A DNA stretch of 64,000 nt from Candidatus Sungiibacteriota bacterium (GCA_016186145.1 JACPMF010000002.1:1-64000), one strand, 5' to 3'; positions 1 to 8,576 are shown, counted from the stretch's first letter. Numbers and translations: made by a program. The notes: generated by a model from the sequence alone, not told the origin.

Positions 1-310
1 CGCTTTCCATACTGTTGAAAGCAACGGGGTATTCCAGATCCGACGGATTGAAATAAATAACATCTTCAATTCGTTCCGGAGGCACAAAATCAAGCATCCG
101 CTCCGCAAACTCTCCGTGGGGATCAATTATGCCGAGGCCTTTCCCATTCTGAATGTCCTGAATAGCCATATTCTCAAGAAGCGTGGTTTTTCCCATGCCG
201 GTTTTCCCGATGATGTACATGTGTTTTCGGCGGTCAGCGGGCTTTATGCCAAAACGCCGCCTCGCATCGCGGAAGTTAGTTTCGCCAAAAAATGTAATAT
301 CTTCAGACAT
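1..310 (-). CDS. VirD4/TraG-like type IV secretion ATPase, partial (N-terminus only)
   Basis: The reading frame starts at an ATG on the minus strand at 310 and runs off the left edge, so about 103 residues are visible. A Walker A P-loop (GKTGMGKTT, residues 35-43) is followed by a DPHGEF stretch at about residues 63-68, the pattern of AAA-type DNA-pumping ATPases of the VirD4/TraG/FtsK-HerA class. The preceding gene (448-1743) encodes a membrane-anchored protein; as I recall, this pairing is common in Parcubacteria, where it is annotated as conjugation or T4SS-like. The role (DNA transfer or surface secretion) is inferred, and the C-terminal half is not visible. Confidence 0.75.
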   Translation of the reverse strand, partial: MSEDITFFGETNFRDARRRFGIKPADRRKHMYIIGKTGMGKTTLLENMAIQDIQNGKGLGIIDPHGEFAERMLDFVPPERIEDVIYFNPSDLEYPVAFNSMES

Positions 311-312
311 AT

Positions 313-446
313 GAAATTCGAAATTCGAAATTCGAAATTCGAAACAAATTAGAAATTCGAATTTTTGAAATTCCAAACACCATTTTTGAGTTTTGGATTT
401 TAATCATTGAAATTTGTTTCGGATTTCGTGCTTCGTGCTTCGGATT
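313..446. repeat. AT-rich tandem/inverted word repeat (GAAATTC units)
   Basis: Four consecutive GAAATTC-type units at about 313-345 are followed by a diverged inverted counterpart (GAAACAAATT at 340-349 against AATTTGTTTC at 411-420). It fills the junction between the stop at 448 and the start at 310. No gene is visible in it. It belongs to the window-wide class of low-complexity junction repeats. Confidence 0.6.
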
Positions 447-447
447 T

Positions 448-1743
448 TCACCCTACCGGCAATCCCGGTGGCGGCTCGGCACGCCGTGCCTGCAATCGAG
501 GCATCAAAGGTGCGGCCGCAGTTCTCCCCGGAAAATGAAAGATGCTCGCGAGCTCCTCGATATTCAAAACGATCGGCACCGAATGCATAAGATAAATGCT
601 CGAGAACGGCTGACGGGTCCGGTAATAATAGTAAAACGCTTTTCGCTTCTTTTCTTTCGTTCGCTGCTTTATCCAGCTATACCACTTGGCGCCAACAAGC
701 GCGCGGCTGTTCAATTTGAAACTATTCAAGTCTTGAGTATTGAACTGCCGCATCGCTCCCATGACCGAACTAAAATGAACCATGTCAAAACGGTCCCGTT
801 TCGCGACGTACACGAACCGAAGCGCTGCCTCAAAACCGAGCTTCGAAATCTTTTTCCCAACACTGGTAACAACATCTTTCTCCCCGGGAGAAAGATGCAG
901 CATAAGCGATTCCGGAGCTTCACGCTGTTCCTCTTTCAATGGTAGCGGTCCGACAACAACCTTATGAGCGACTTCATAAACATCCGCTGCGATTTTTTCG
1001 ATTTCTGTCGCCGCTTTTGACGGCGCCTTTTTACCAATGAGCTTTCGGATTATTTTTTCACCCTCTTCTTTCCATTCGGCTTCAGACTCAAGAATGGGAC
1101 GGATCATCAATTGCAGTCCGGCGTGCTCCCCATCTTTTATTTTCGAAAGCATCTCGGCAACGGCAGAAACCGGATCAACCTTTATCTCCTCTTTCGTCCC
1201 CTCTTCCAAAACAAATTCATGGTATGTCCTGATCGGATAAGGATCTGGCTTGCTGAATTTCCATTCGGCTCCAAAAAGCGACCATTCCGCATTCGGCACG
1301 TCCCGAGGAAGATAGCCGGTCGGATCCTCTGCTTCGCGGATTTCGCTTTCCGGATACTGGGCATAAATTTGGGCTTCAACCAGATTGCGGAACTTTTTCG
1401 GCGTATGAATGAGAAAATGAATCTCTCCTTCGTGGCTGATCATTTCAAAAACAACATAGTCGTCCTGAAGCCCATACCAATATTTTTCATCGGGATCAAA
1501 CGGCCGGCCAATCCCGTGAATGCCCGCAAAAACCTGTTCCATCGCTTGAGGAGGTTTTGTAATTTCGCGAGGAATTTTAACCTCCAAAATAGTCCACTCG
1601 AGCGTTTTCCAATACCAAATTTTCAAATACGCCTTCCAGAGCTCCCATGCGGAATAAAAAAGAAGCGGCGGCAACCAAAACCACCACGTGAACCAAGCAA
1701 TCCGAAAGAGGGTAATATAATTATCAAAAGGCCCTGGTTCCAT
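448..1743 (-). CDS. Membrane-anchored protein paired with VirD4-like ATPase (function unknown)
   Basis: 431 residues. An aromatic-rich hydrophobic segment (about residues 10-48) is followed by a soluble region with no catalytic motif I recognise. The middle contains charged helices (about 190-270), and the tail (about 405-431) is Pro/Arg/Ala-rich and looks disordered. It lies just upstream of the VirD4-like ATPase on the same strand, separated by the repeat at 313-446, so the two are probably functionally linked as parts of a T4SS-like or surface DNA-handling apparatus. That link is inferred from context and recollection of similar CPR gene pairs. Confidence 0.7.
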   Translation of the reverse strand: MEPGPFDNYITLFRIAWFTWWFWLPPLLFYSAWELWKAYLKIWYWKTLEWTILEVKIPREITKPPQAMEQVFAGIHGIGRPFDPDEKYWYGLQDDYVVFEMISHEGEIHFLIHTPKKFRNLVEAQIYAQYPESEIREAEDPTGYLPRDVPNAEWSLFGAEWKFSKPDPYPIRTYHEFVLEEGTKEEIKVDPVSAVAEMLSKIKDGEHAGLQLMIRPILESEAEWKEEGEKIIRKLIGKKAPSKAATEIEKIAADVYEVAHKVVVGPLPLKEEQREAPESLMLHLSPGEKDVVTSVGKKISKLGFEAALRFVYVAKRDRFDMVHFSSVMGAMRQFNTQDLNSFKLNSRALVGAKWYSWIKQRTKEKKRKAFYYYYRTRQPFSSIYLMHSVPIVLNIEELASIFHFPGRTAAAPLMPRLQARRAEPPPGLPVG

Positions 1744-1759
1744 AAAATAAACATGACCG

Positions 1760-1845
1760 AATCATGAATAGCGAATTATGAATCAGGAATTTGAATTATA
1801 CTTCTTATTTTATTCACAATTCTTAATTCCTAATTCATTTTCATG
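1760..1845. repeat. AT-rich inverted word repeat (GAATTATGAAT type)
   Basis: A run of ATGAATAGCGAATTATGAAT-like words is answered about 30 bases later by TTCACAATTCTTAATTCC-like words in reverse complement, forming an imperfect long hairpin between two minus-strand genes. There is no U-tract typical of an intrinsic terminator. Close relatives are at 5368-5445 and 19673-19730. Confidence 0.55.
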
Positions 1846-1910
1846 ATATCACAAAAGGCCGCGAAAAGCGACCTCTTGATACAAAAACCGGAACAAGCCT
1901 CTGTTTAAAC

Positions 1911-2951
1911 TTAAACCAATATATAGCCCTCTCCTGCCTTTTTAAACCTCTTCTTATTCTGCAAATTAAGGAGGATCGTGTTTTCTTTAACCTTCCTTTT
2001 ATCAAGAACGCGCTTTACGACCCCCGCCCTATCAAGCGGAGCCTTCGCATCCTTCAAAACAGAAACAATAACATCGGCAACCGTCCCTGGCTCATATCCC
2101 CACTCCCGCAAGGCATATAAGCCCCGACCCACCAATACAAAACGGTTGTCTTTAATAAGTTCATTGTGAACAGTTTGTGGGTGGGTTTTTTTTGCGCCCC
2201 ACCCCGCCCTATCGATCGCCCGCGCGGTTTCGGTAAAATGCAGGGGGCTGCCGTGGCGAAGCAATGCAACATAAGCCTTATCCCGGACGCCTGACGGAGA
2301 AATCTCCGGCCACCCGGCAAGGCCAAACTCTCCATATGGATTTTTCCGAATGCGCTTTGAAATATTAAGGACAGAATCAAGGGCCTCGGCGGATAACGAG
2401 TAGCCAAAAACAGAACGAGCATTTTCTGCAAGCATCACAAGAAGACGCTCTCCCGGGACGAGTTTTTTAAGAGAAGAAAGATCTTCCGCCGTTTTTCGCA
2501 ATGTGAGTTCCGCCGCCTCAACAACTTCCGGCTTTCGGTACCACCGGTGATGGTGCTGGTCATCCTCCGTCTTTCGAGCCAACTCGGAAGAAAGCGCGAG
2601 GAGAAGTCGGATGTGCGGATGAAGACGCGCCTCAGCCACGGAATTAAAAAGGGAGCGCTCCTCTGCAACGCCGCCGTGATCGTCAATATGTTTCCCAAAG
2701 GAAGCGAGAACCGGCCTAATCAAATCAAGCGTTTCCGGTTTTCCTAACCGTTTCAGAGCGTCGGCCTCAATCTGCCTCACCCGCTCGCGGGTAATGCCAT
2801 ACCCCTTACCGATTGCCTCAAGAGTCTCTTCGTTGCCGGATGCAAGACCGTACCGTTTTTCGATTACTTCGCGGATGCGCTTGTTTGGCAACGCGCGAAG
2901 AATCTTTTTGGTTGCCTCTCTCGGGTGAAAGGGAAGAATAATTTTCTTCAT
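1911..2951 (-). CDS. Sigma-70 region 4 / HARE-HTH fusion protein
   Basis: 346 residues. Residues 22-71 look like sigma-70 region 4, including TLEAIGKGYGITRERVRQIE, the helix-turn-helix that normally reads a -35 box. Residues 224-284 (RHGSPLHFTETARAI, then HPQTVHNELI and FVLVGRGLYALREWG) look like a HARE-HTH winged-helix domain, as in the RNA polymerase delta subunit. Sigma regions 1-3, including the -10 recognition region, are absent. It is therefore more likely an RNA-polymerase-associated or DNA-binding regulator than a full sigma factor. It sits alone between the T4SS-like pair and secF. The target is unknown. Confidence 0.8.
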   Translation of the reverse strand: MKKIILPFHPREATKKILRALPNKRIREVIEKRYGLASGNEETLEAIGKGYGITRERVRQIEADALKRLGKPETLDLIRPVLASFGKHIDDHGGVAEERSLFNSVAEARLHPHIRLLLALSSELARKTEDDQHHHRWYRKPEVVEAAELTLRKTAEDLSSLKKLVPGERLLVMLAENARSVFGYSLSAEALDSVLNISKRIRKNPYGEFGLAGWPEISPSGVRDKAYVALLRHGSPLHFTETARAIDRAGWGAKKTHPQTVHNELIKDNRFVLVGRGLYALREWGYEPGTVADVIVSVLKDAKAPLDRAGVVKRVLDKRKVKENTILLNLQNKKRFKKAGEGYILV

Positions 2952-3012
2952 AAAATATAGAGTCCCAAATACTCCTTCGAATTATTTAAATAATTTTAGA
3001 GCTTAAAATCTT

Positions 3013-3927
3013 TTAGTACTTGCCGCTGCCAGCCCGCCTATCGAATCCGTACCACGTAACCAAAAGAGGGCTCGCTATAAAAATAGATGAATAAGTGCCG
3101 GCCACAATTCCAATAATAAGGGCGAGACTGAAAAAACCAACCGATTCGCCACCGAAAAGAAGTATTGCGAAAAGCGCCAAAAGTACTGTTAAAGATGTGT
3201 TAACCGAGCGGACCATCGTCTCATTAACACTCTGATTAACAATTCCCTCAAAACCATCCGAGGCTTTTAAGGCCTTCAGATGCTCGCGAATACGATCAAA
3301 AACTACAATCGTATCGTGCACAGAAAAGCCCATAATTGTCAAGAGCGCGGTCACAAAAAGCGTATCTACCTCAATCATATAAAACCGGCCGAGGAATGCA
3401 AACACCCCGACGGGCAAAATGACGTCATGAGCAAGCGTGATAACGGTGACCACCCCGTATTTCCACGACTGAATAGGCCGGGAAACCTTTCGAAATGCCC
3501 ATGCAACATAAAGGACGATGAGAGTGATAACGAGAACAAGCGAGAGAAACGACCGGTTTTTAAGTTCTCGGCCGATCGTCGGGCCGATGCTATCAAAACG
3601 CGTTTCAACGAACAGCCCCTTTTCACTGCCGCTAATAAGACCGACTAATTCTTGATGCTTCTCTTCGGAAAGATGTTCTGTTCTTACCAGAAGCCCCCGC
3701 TCCCCGGCCGGGGTAAAAAGAATTGTTCCTCCAGACCATCCCGCCGTGGCAGACTTGAGTTCCTGAACGTCCGGACGGACTCCTGAAAACTCAAGCTCTA
3801 AAATCGATCCCCCGCTAAAATCAATTCCTGGCCGTAAACCCCACAATACAAAAACAACGATGCTTGCCAACACCAATACCCCGGAAACTGCGTAGAAAAT
3901 TTTACGATGGCCAATAATATCCATCAT
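3013..3927 (-). CDS. secF: Protein translocase subunit SecF
   Basis: 304 residues. A transmembrane helix at about 12-32 is followed by the FSGGSILELEFSG motif of the SecD/F family, a periplasmic domain, and a C-terminal bundle of about five helices carrying MGFSVHDTIVVFDRIRE, the SecF signature. SecF works with SecD, using proton flow to complete protein export through SecYEG. It lies 72 bp downstream of secD on the same strand, a typical secDF pair. Length is normal for the family. ATG-ATG at the start leaves the exact initiation codon uncertain by one residue. Confidence 0.96.
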   Translation of the reverse strand: MMDIIGHRKIFYAVSGVLVLASIVVFVLWGLRPGIDFSGGSILELEFSGVRPDVQELKSATAGWSGGTILFTPAGERGLLVRTEHLSEEKHQELVGLISGSEKGLFVETRFDSIGPTIGRELKNRSFLSLVLVITLIVLYVAWAFRKVSRPIQSWKYGVVTVITLAHDVILPVGVFAFLGRFYMIEVDTLFVTALLTIMGFSVHDTIVVFDRIREHLKALKASDGFEGIVNQSVNETMVRSVNTSLTVLLALFAILLFGGESVGFFSLALIIGIVAGTYSSIFIASPLLVTWYGFDRRAGSGKY

Positions 3928-3929
3928 AG

Positions 3930-4000
3930 TGAGTAATTTGTAGTGAGTAGTGAGTAGTGGTAGAAAAATTTCTACAAACTACCAACTATAAGCTACAAAC
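3930..4000. repeat. secD-secF junction inverted word repeat
   Basis: Words of the type GTAGTGAGTAGTGAGTAG and TTTCTACAAACTACCAAC form an imperfect inverted repeat that fills almost the whole secD-secF junction. No gene or clear terminator is visible. Confidence 0.45.
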
Positions 4001-5316
4001 TATTTGTTGAAGCCGCTCAAAAGCAAAAACTTTTTCTTCTCAAACCGTTTGGTAAGGATGGAACCAAGGAACGCGCGGGAAACCGTTATCGCCGAAAACA
4101 TGCTGATCAAAACACCGATGCCAAGCGTCAGCGCAAAACCTTTTATTATACTCGTTCCAAACCAAAACAGAATCACTGCGGTGATGATGCTCGAAACGTT
4201 GGAATCGCGAATTGATGTCCAGGCGCGCTTGAAACCGTCGTGAACGGCCGTTTCTACCGCCGCTCCTTTCTTTAATTCTTCCTTGAAACGCTCGAATATA
4301 AGAATATTCGCATCAACCGCCATCCCGACGGAAAGAATAAACCCGGAAATTGCCGCCGCGCTTAAGGTGACCGGAACCAGTTTGAAAACTGAAAGTACTA
4401 TCGCCGCATAAATACAAAGCGCAAAGACCGCGATCAGGCCGGGAAGTCGATACCAAAAAATCATAAAGGCAACGACAAGAAGGAAGCCCCAAAGCGATGC
4501 ATTGAAACTTTTTGCAAGCGACTCGCTCCCAAGAGACGCTTCCACGGTTTTCTCGGAAACCAGCGAGATCGGAACAGGCAGCGCGCCGGCATTCAGCCGA
4601 CCGACAAGCATCCGTGCCTCCTGGGGCGTAAAACTGCCCGTAATTTGAGCCTTTCCGCCGGAAATTGCTTCCTGGACAATAGGAACACTTATCGGCGAAC
4701 CATCCAGGAAAACAGCGACCGGCTTGCCAATATTCCGTCCGGTGACTTCCTCAAACAGTTTCGCCCCCTCATTGTCAAATTGGAGCGCAACGAGAGGAAC
4801 GTTAGTCTGCGGATCAAACTCTAAAACAGCTCTTTCCAAATGCCGACCATCAAGACCGGTTGGTTGCGTTAACAAAGAAAACTCGACATTCTCATTTTCC
4901 TCTCTAAGCGCTTCTTGCTCTCTGTCGCTCTTGAATTCACGAAACTCCAAAAACGGCGTCTCACCGATAAGCCGTTTTGCCTCCTGAATATCCTTGAGGC
5001 CGGCAAGTTCAACGACCAACCGATTTTCATTGCCGGAAGTCTCGGTCTGCACCAACGGCTCGGTAACACCAAAAAGATTCACCCTTCGCTCGATAACATC
5101 CCGAAGCGAAGCCATGGCCTCGTTCTTGGACCCGGAATAATCCTCCGGAAAATCCGCCCGATACAAAAGATGCGTACCGCCTTTTAAGTCAAGGCCGAGG
5201 CGAAACGGATAATAAAAAAAACGCGCTTGCGAAGGAAAAAAAACAGAAGCGGCAAAATAACCGGCAGCAAGGCCGAGGAAAAGAACAATGATAGCAACAA
5301 TACGAACTCTCATCAT
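4000..5316 (-). CDS. secD: Protein translocase subunit SecD
   Basis: About 438 residues from the ATG at 5316; an upstream TTG extension adds a non-conserved segment, and the chosen start places the first helix (RVRIVAIIVLFLGLAAG) at the N-terminus as expected. The GLDLKGGTHLLY motif, a P1-type periplasmic region (DVIERRVNLFGV, then VVELAG) and the C-terminal membrane bundle with SVGMAVDANILIFERFKEE are all present. It partners SecF in protein export. It is shorter than E. coli SecD, as is usual for streamlined lineages. The intergenic repeat at 5368-5445 lies upstream. Confidence 0.95.
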   Translation of the reverse strand: MMRVRIVAIIVLFLGLAAGYFAASVFFPSQARFFYYPFRLGLDLKGGTHLLYRADFPEDYSGSKNEAMASLRDVIERRVNLFGVTEPLVQTETSGNENRLVVELAGLKDIQEAKRLIGETPFLEFREFKSDREQEALREENENVEFSLLTQPTGLDGRHLERAVLEFDPQTNVPLVALQFDNEGAKLFEEVTGRNIGKPVAVFLDGSPISVPIVQEAISGGKAQITGSFTPQEARMLVGRLNAGALPVPISLVSEKTVEASLGSESLAKSFNASLWGFLLVVAFMIFWYRLPGLIAVFALCIYAAIVLSVFKLVPVTLSAAAISGFILSVGMAVDANILIFERFKEELKKGAAVETAVHDGFKRAWTSIRDSNVSSIITAVILFWFGTSIIKGFALTLGIGVLISMFSAITVSRAFLGSILTKRFEKKKFLLLSGFNK

Positions 5317-5367
5317 ATTGAACACATCAATAACAATAAACCTGGACAACAAATTTAAAACTTTAAC

Positions 5368-5445
5368 ATCGAATCATGAATAATGAATTAGGAATAAAAG
5401 CCGCCCTTCGTATTCATGATTCATAATTCCTGATTCATAACCCTC
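5368..5445. repeat. AT-rich inverted word repeat (GAATCATGAAT type)
   Basis: GAATCATGAATAATGAATTA on the left is matched by TATTCATGATTCATAATTCC on the right, giving an imperfect hairpin in the 170-bp junction between secD and the peptidoglycan-binding gene. It is the same word family as 1760-1845 and 19673-19730. Confidence 0.55.
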
Positions 5446-5488
5446 CTATAATTTGCACTTCGAAGCTCTCTAACGAGCAAAATTACAC

Positions 5489-6826
5489 TTATTCCCCAAG
5501 CAATTTATTTATCAATTCTCTTGTTGCCGGACCGACAAAACCGACCGCCTCGAGACCGTTCGCTTGCTGGAATTTCGTAACTGCCCTTACCGTTACCGAG
5601 CCGTAATAACCCGTCACCGGTCCGTCATCCGGAATGCCCGAATCGCTTTTTTGCAAGAATTCCTGAAGTATCTTTACCTCTTCCCCGCGCATCCCCCGCT
5701 GTAGAATCTTTGTAATCTTTTGTTTGCCGCCAGCCGCCGGCGTTTCTCCTGCTGCCACCGGAACCGCCTCTTTACCAAACCCCGCGACAACAGGCACAGA
5801 ACCCGTACCTTCTGCTAAAAATTTGTTTATCAACACTCGCGTTTCCTGGCCAACGAAGCCTACCGGCTCGAGATTATTTGCTTTTTGAAAATTCACTACC
5901 GCCTTTGCGGTCGCCTTTCCATAATATCCGGTTACCGGCCCGTCATTAGGAATACCCCAATTGTTTTTCTGCAGAAACTCCTGAAGCAAAACCACTTCTG
6001 ATCCACGCATGCCGATATCCAACCGTCGTGTAAGGCGCCCGGCAATACTCCCATCGGCTTGCCCGGCGCCAGACGGGGTTACCGCGTTAACAAGACCATC
6101 TGATGGCGCTGCAAGTTTCCCTGTTAAAGATTCTAAAACTTGTTTGGTTCGGGGTCCTACATAACCAACCTGCTCAAGACCATTATCCGCTTGGAATTTT
6201 TTCACCGCCCGCTCCGTCGATGGTCCGAAAAACCCTGTCACTTCGTCATCTTTAACGTACCCTTGGGATAAAAGAGTTGACTGCAGTACACGCACTTCTC
6301 CGCCTCTTGCCCCGCGTTTTAAGTCCACGCCGGCAGTCTCGTCAAGAGTCGCTTTTGCAACAGGAACAGCCGGTAAGCTCGATTCTTGAACAAACGGAAC
6401 TTGCGGCGAAGGAATGATTACCGTTGTCGGCTTAAGCGGAACAATGGCTGGTACCAAAACCGCCTGTTTGCTTCCCTGAATGGAAAGATCTCTAAGAAGC
6501 TCTACATTGATTTCTATTTTCCCCGGGCCCGCATCTCTCGTCCGCCCCTCAACGTAAATCGTGTGCCCCTTTGCCAAATCCCATATGGTAATCGGCTCAC
6601 CTCCGGCGTTTGTTACTTTTACATTTGAATCAGCCACGTCAACAAAAAGAACCCATCTCGTGCTCCAGAGCGTTACGGTTACAAAATTATTATTCAAATA
6701 GGTTATCTCCGCGTTATTTATTTGAACCCGCCCGTCGGTATTAATATAAAGTTCGGCCGCCTGAAGGGGGTTCCAAAAAGCAACGAGACCAAAAAGGAAG
6801 AAAAGTGTAAAAACAAATATACGCAT
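5489..6826 (-). CDS. Secreted protein with three PG_binding_1 domains
   Basis: 445 residues. A signal peptide (FVFTLFFLFGLVAFWNPLQA, cleavage after about residue 23) precedes a beta-rich N-terminal domain (about 25-120) that I cannot name. Three peptidoglycan-binding repeats follow (about 165-240, 265-335 and 370-443). Each has the pattern RG..G.EV..LQ..L, VTG.YG..T..AV..FQ..N.LE.VG.VG..TR. Proline/alanine-rich linkers join them. The likely role is anchoring or remodelling at the cell wall. No catalytic domain is visible, so a purely structural or adaptor function is possible. A related two-repeat protein is at 15964-17196. Confidence 0.88.
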   Translation of the reverse strand: MRIFVFTLFFLFGLVAFWNPLQAAELYINTDGRVQINNAEITYLNNNFVTVTLWSTRWVLFVDVADSNVKVTNAGGEPITIWDLAKGHTIYVEGRTRDAGPGKIEINVELLRDLSIQGSKQAVLVPAIVPLKPTTVIIPSPQVPFVQESSLPAVPVAKATLDETAGVDLKRGARGGEVRVLQSTLLSQGYVKDDEVTGFFGPSTERAVKKFQADNGLEQVGYVGPRTKQVLESLTGKLAAPSDGLVNAVTPSGAGQADGSIAGRLTRRLDIGMRGSEVVLLQEFLQKNNWGIPNDGPVTGYYGKATAKAVVNFQKANNLEPVGFVGQETRVLINKFLAEGTGSVPVVAGFGKEAVPVAAGETPAAGGKQKITKILQRGMRGEEVKILQEFLQKSDSGIPDDGPVTGYYGSVTVRAVTKFQQANGLEAVGFVGPATRELINKLLGE

Positions 6827-6867
6827 TGAACTTGATTATACGGTATTTTCTTCAAAAAGCAAGCACA

Positions 6868-7236
6868 TCACCTTTCATAACGCGGCCACGAGCCAACCGC
6901 CAACGCAAGAGCAGAGGCCGCAAGGCCGATGTCGCGGACAGTTACGGCATCAATGCCAACCACGGTAAGCACGGCAAGAAGATGGAAAAAGGCAAACAAA
7001 GAAAAAAGAAACGTCCATCGGTCAATCAAAAGGAAAAAACCGATAGCAATATCTAAAACCGCGGTCCCAACCATGGTTTGTGCAACCGATAGCGGCAGAA
7101 GGCCGGCGGCCCACGGCCGAAGCAATCCGCCCCAATTCTCCGGATCCTGCAAAATTAAAACTCCAACCCAGAGAAAAGTTATAGCCGTGCCGACACGAAC
7201 AATATGAAATACCGCATTCCTCATATCTGTAATCAT
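6868..7236 (-). CDS. DoxX-like small integral membrane protein
   Basis: 122 residues from the ATG at 7236, which overlaps the stop of the VKOR gene by four bases (ATGA); a longer frame to 7392 lies inside the VKOR gene and is rejected. Four hydrophobic helices are seen (about 14-30, 48-68, 70-92 and 95-115) with GTAITFLWVGVLIL near the start, similar to DoxX/DoxD-type proteins. Coupling to VKOR suggests a role in quinone-linked thiol redox chemistry. The family assignment rests on topology and short motifs and is tentative. Confidence 0.7.
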   Translation of the reverse strand: MITDMRNAVFHIVRVGTAITFLWVGVLILQDPENWGGLLRPWAAGLLPLSVAQTMVGTAVLDIAIGFFLLIDRWTFLFSLFAFFHLLAVLTVVGIDAVTVRDIGLAASALALAVGSWPRYER

Positions 7237-7670
7237 AAACCTTGAGAGTAAGTTAGCCAAAACAGAATGATGTCCATCAAACCAACGGTTATCGCCGACA
7301 TAACGCACCAGAAGCACCACGCCCGAATAACCCGCCATTGAAGATAGATAAAAAAAGCTGAAGCCGCTGTCGCACCAATAAGCATTAGCCAAGCAATCGG
7401 CACCAAGAACGCCTCTATTTCTCCGGCACCGATGACAAGAAGCGCGGCGATAACCGCAAATGCGATGTAAAACAAAAATCCAAATACTTCGTTATGAATT
7501 CCCAAAAAGAGCCGGTTATATTTGCTGTTTAAAACCGTCTCGCAACCCTCGCCTATTGGACACACCGGCCGCTCGGCAGCAATTCGTTTTTGTATCAAGT
7601 AGGCGGTTTCGCTTATGCCGATCGCGGCAACGGTAAACAAAAGCGCATGCGGAGTTAGATTTATAAGCAT
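7233..7670 (-). CDS. Vitamin K epoxide reductase (VKOR) family protein
   Basis: 145 residues with four transmembrane helices. The loop Cys pair of the VKOR family is present (CPIGEGC, about residues 37-43, followed by NRLFLGIHNEVFG), as is the membrane CxxC (WCFWC, about residues 117-121). In bacteria these proteins pass electrons from disulfide formation to quinone, replacing DsbB. No DsbA-like partner is visible here. The stop overlaps the start of the downstream DoxX-like gene, so the two are probably translated together. Confidence 0.9.
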   Translation of the reverse strand: MLINLTPHALLFTVAAIGISETAYLIQKRIAAERPVCPIGEGCETVLNSKYNRLFLGIHNEVFGFLFYIAFAVIAALLVIGAGEIEAFLVPIAWLMLIGATAASAFFIYLQWRVIRAWCFWCVMSAITVGLMDIILFWLTYSQGL

Positions 7671-7676
7671 AATTTA

Positions 7677-7865
7677 TTATGCCACAAAATAGCACTTTTT
7701 ATACTTTTTCCACTTGATATCCTTACAAACTCCAGTTTGTAAGGATATTTTTATTACCCATGGCACTTTTGCTTTTTCAATAACCAACCGCACGGATTTT
7801 CTATATTTTAAGCCATCTTCTAATTTGTCAATCTGCCGAATTGGTCGGATTATAGAAAATGTCAT
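7677..7865 (-). CDS. Possible small ORF coupled to the upstream hypothetical gene
   Basis: 62 residues. Its ATG overlaps the stop of the upstream gene in an ATGA, and it stops 6 bp before the VKOR start, so it would complete a four-gene coupled chain. The product is basic (rich in Lys/Arg/Ile) with no recognised domain. Against it, the last third reads through a perfect 14-bp hairpin at 7717-7748, which is unusual in coding sequence. It may be a real small gene or leftover intergenic sequence. Confidence 0.35.
   Translation of the reverse strand: MTFSIIRPIRQIDKLEDGLKYRKSVRLVIEKAKVPWVIKISLQTGVCKDIKWKKYKKCYFVA
7717..7748 (+). terminator. Perfect 14-bp hairpin with plus-strand T-tract
   Basis: ATATCCTTACAAAC, loop TCCA, then its exact complement, followed on the plus strand by TTTTTATTA. 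It fits an intrinsic terminator for plus-strand transcription, yet no plus gene lies to its left, so its purpose is unclear. Confidence 0.45.
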
Positions 7866-8224
7866 GCGGATATTTTTCTCTCTTCTTGTATCAATTCATC
7901 AATTGCGTTTCGCATTGAGGCGAGTGATTTCCTGAAGTATCCCTCTGACAAAATCGCTGGAAGATCGAATAAAACATAAAATATCCATAGCTCGATTCTC
8001 CTCACGCCGTATTTCACCATTAACTGCCCCACCTCATCAGAAACCTTGAATTTACCTACCTTTTCCTTAATCGCCAACGCTGTTGTGTTTGGACAATTTT
8101 GTTCTCCCCGCACGAACGGCCCTTTACAAATATTTTCCTCAACCAATCTATCTTTCAATTCTCGGAGCTGACCCTTACTCAGATCGAACTTTCTGATTAT
8201 CCTTTTGTATAATCGTTTCAACAT
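7862..8224 (-). CDS. Hypothetical protein, 120 aa
   Basis: 120 residues, mostly predicted helix and charged at both ends, with two cysteines at about 33 and 44 in a CKGPFVRGEQNC stretch. A hydrophobic patch (ELWIFYVLFDLPAILSEGYF, about residues 77-96) could be buried or membrane-associated. No family is recognised. It leads a closely spaced minus-strand chain towards the VKOR and DoxX-like genes. Confidence 0.6.
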   Translation of the reverse strand: MLKRLYKRIIRKFDLSKGQLRELKDRLVEENICKGPFVRGEQNCPNTTALAIKEKVGKFKVSDEVGQLMVKYGVRRIELWIFYVLFDLPAILSEGYFRKSLASMRNAIDELIQEERKISA

Positions 8225-8270
8225 ATACCTTTAAGCCCCATGACACTTCTTATCTGATCCGCACTGACCC

Positions 8271-8298
8271 TTGACATCCCAACAAATGCTGCTAAACT
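8271..8298 (+). promoter_or_regulatory. Sigma-70-like promoter for the small plus-strand gene
   Basis: TTGACA at 8271-8276 and TAAACT at 8293-8298 are separated by 16 bases. The site lies about 40 bp upstream of the ATG at 8337. A longer reading frame would use this TTGACA as a TTG start, which the promoter reading makes unlikely. Confidence 0.65.
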
Positions 8299-8336
8299 CC
8301 TCAGTAGTTAATTCCCCTAAGAAAGAAGGTGCTGTA

Positions 8337-8576
8337 ATGCCACGGAAAATCATGATCAATGTCTCATTCGATGCGTTACCAGGATCATGCTACGTCACCG
8401 GTCGTGCTCTCAAGAAAGACGGGTACGAGTTCGAACGCCACGGAGTAAATCCAGCTGCCTATATGAAGTCCAAAACCGTTCTTTCATTCAAAGAAGAGGC
8501 CCTCTCTTCTGTAAGAAATAAACTCCGAGGCAAACGTTACTCAGAAGTGAGAATCACTTCAATCCGATTCGCGTAA
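8337..8576 (+). CDS. Small hypothetical protein, 79 aa
   Basis: 79 residues from the ATG at 8337, which has a good purine-rich ribosome site (AGAAGG, about 8 bases upstream). The protein is basic and looks like a compact beta/alpha fold (INVSFDALPGSCYVTGRALK at the start, RYSEVRITSIRFA at the end). No family is recognised. It is one of few plus-strand genes, has its own promoter, and is followed by a short GTTAG/CTAAC hairpin at about 8581-8595. It is likely a stand-alone transcript. Confidence 0.6.
   Translation: MPRKIMINVSFDALPGSCYVTGRALKKDGYEFERHGVNPAAYMKSKTVLSFKEEALSSVRNKLRGKRYSEVRITSIRFA

Noticed and set aside
313..345. Tandem GAAATTC units as a CRISPR array
   Set aside because: Units are 7 bp, contiguous and without spacers, and no cas gene is in the window.
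7239..7392. Long N-terminus of the DoxX-like protein
   Set aside because: It lies fully inside the VKOR gene in another frame; the ATGA overlap marks a better start at 7236.
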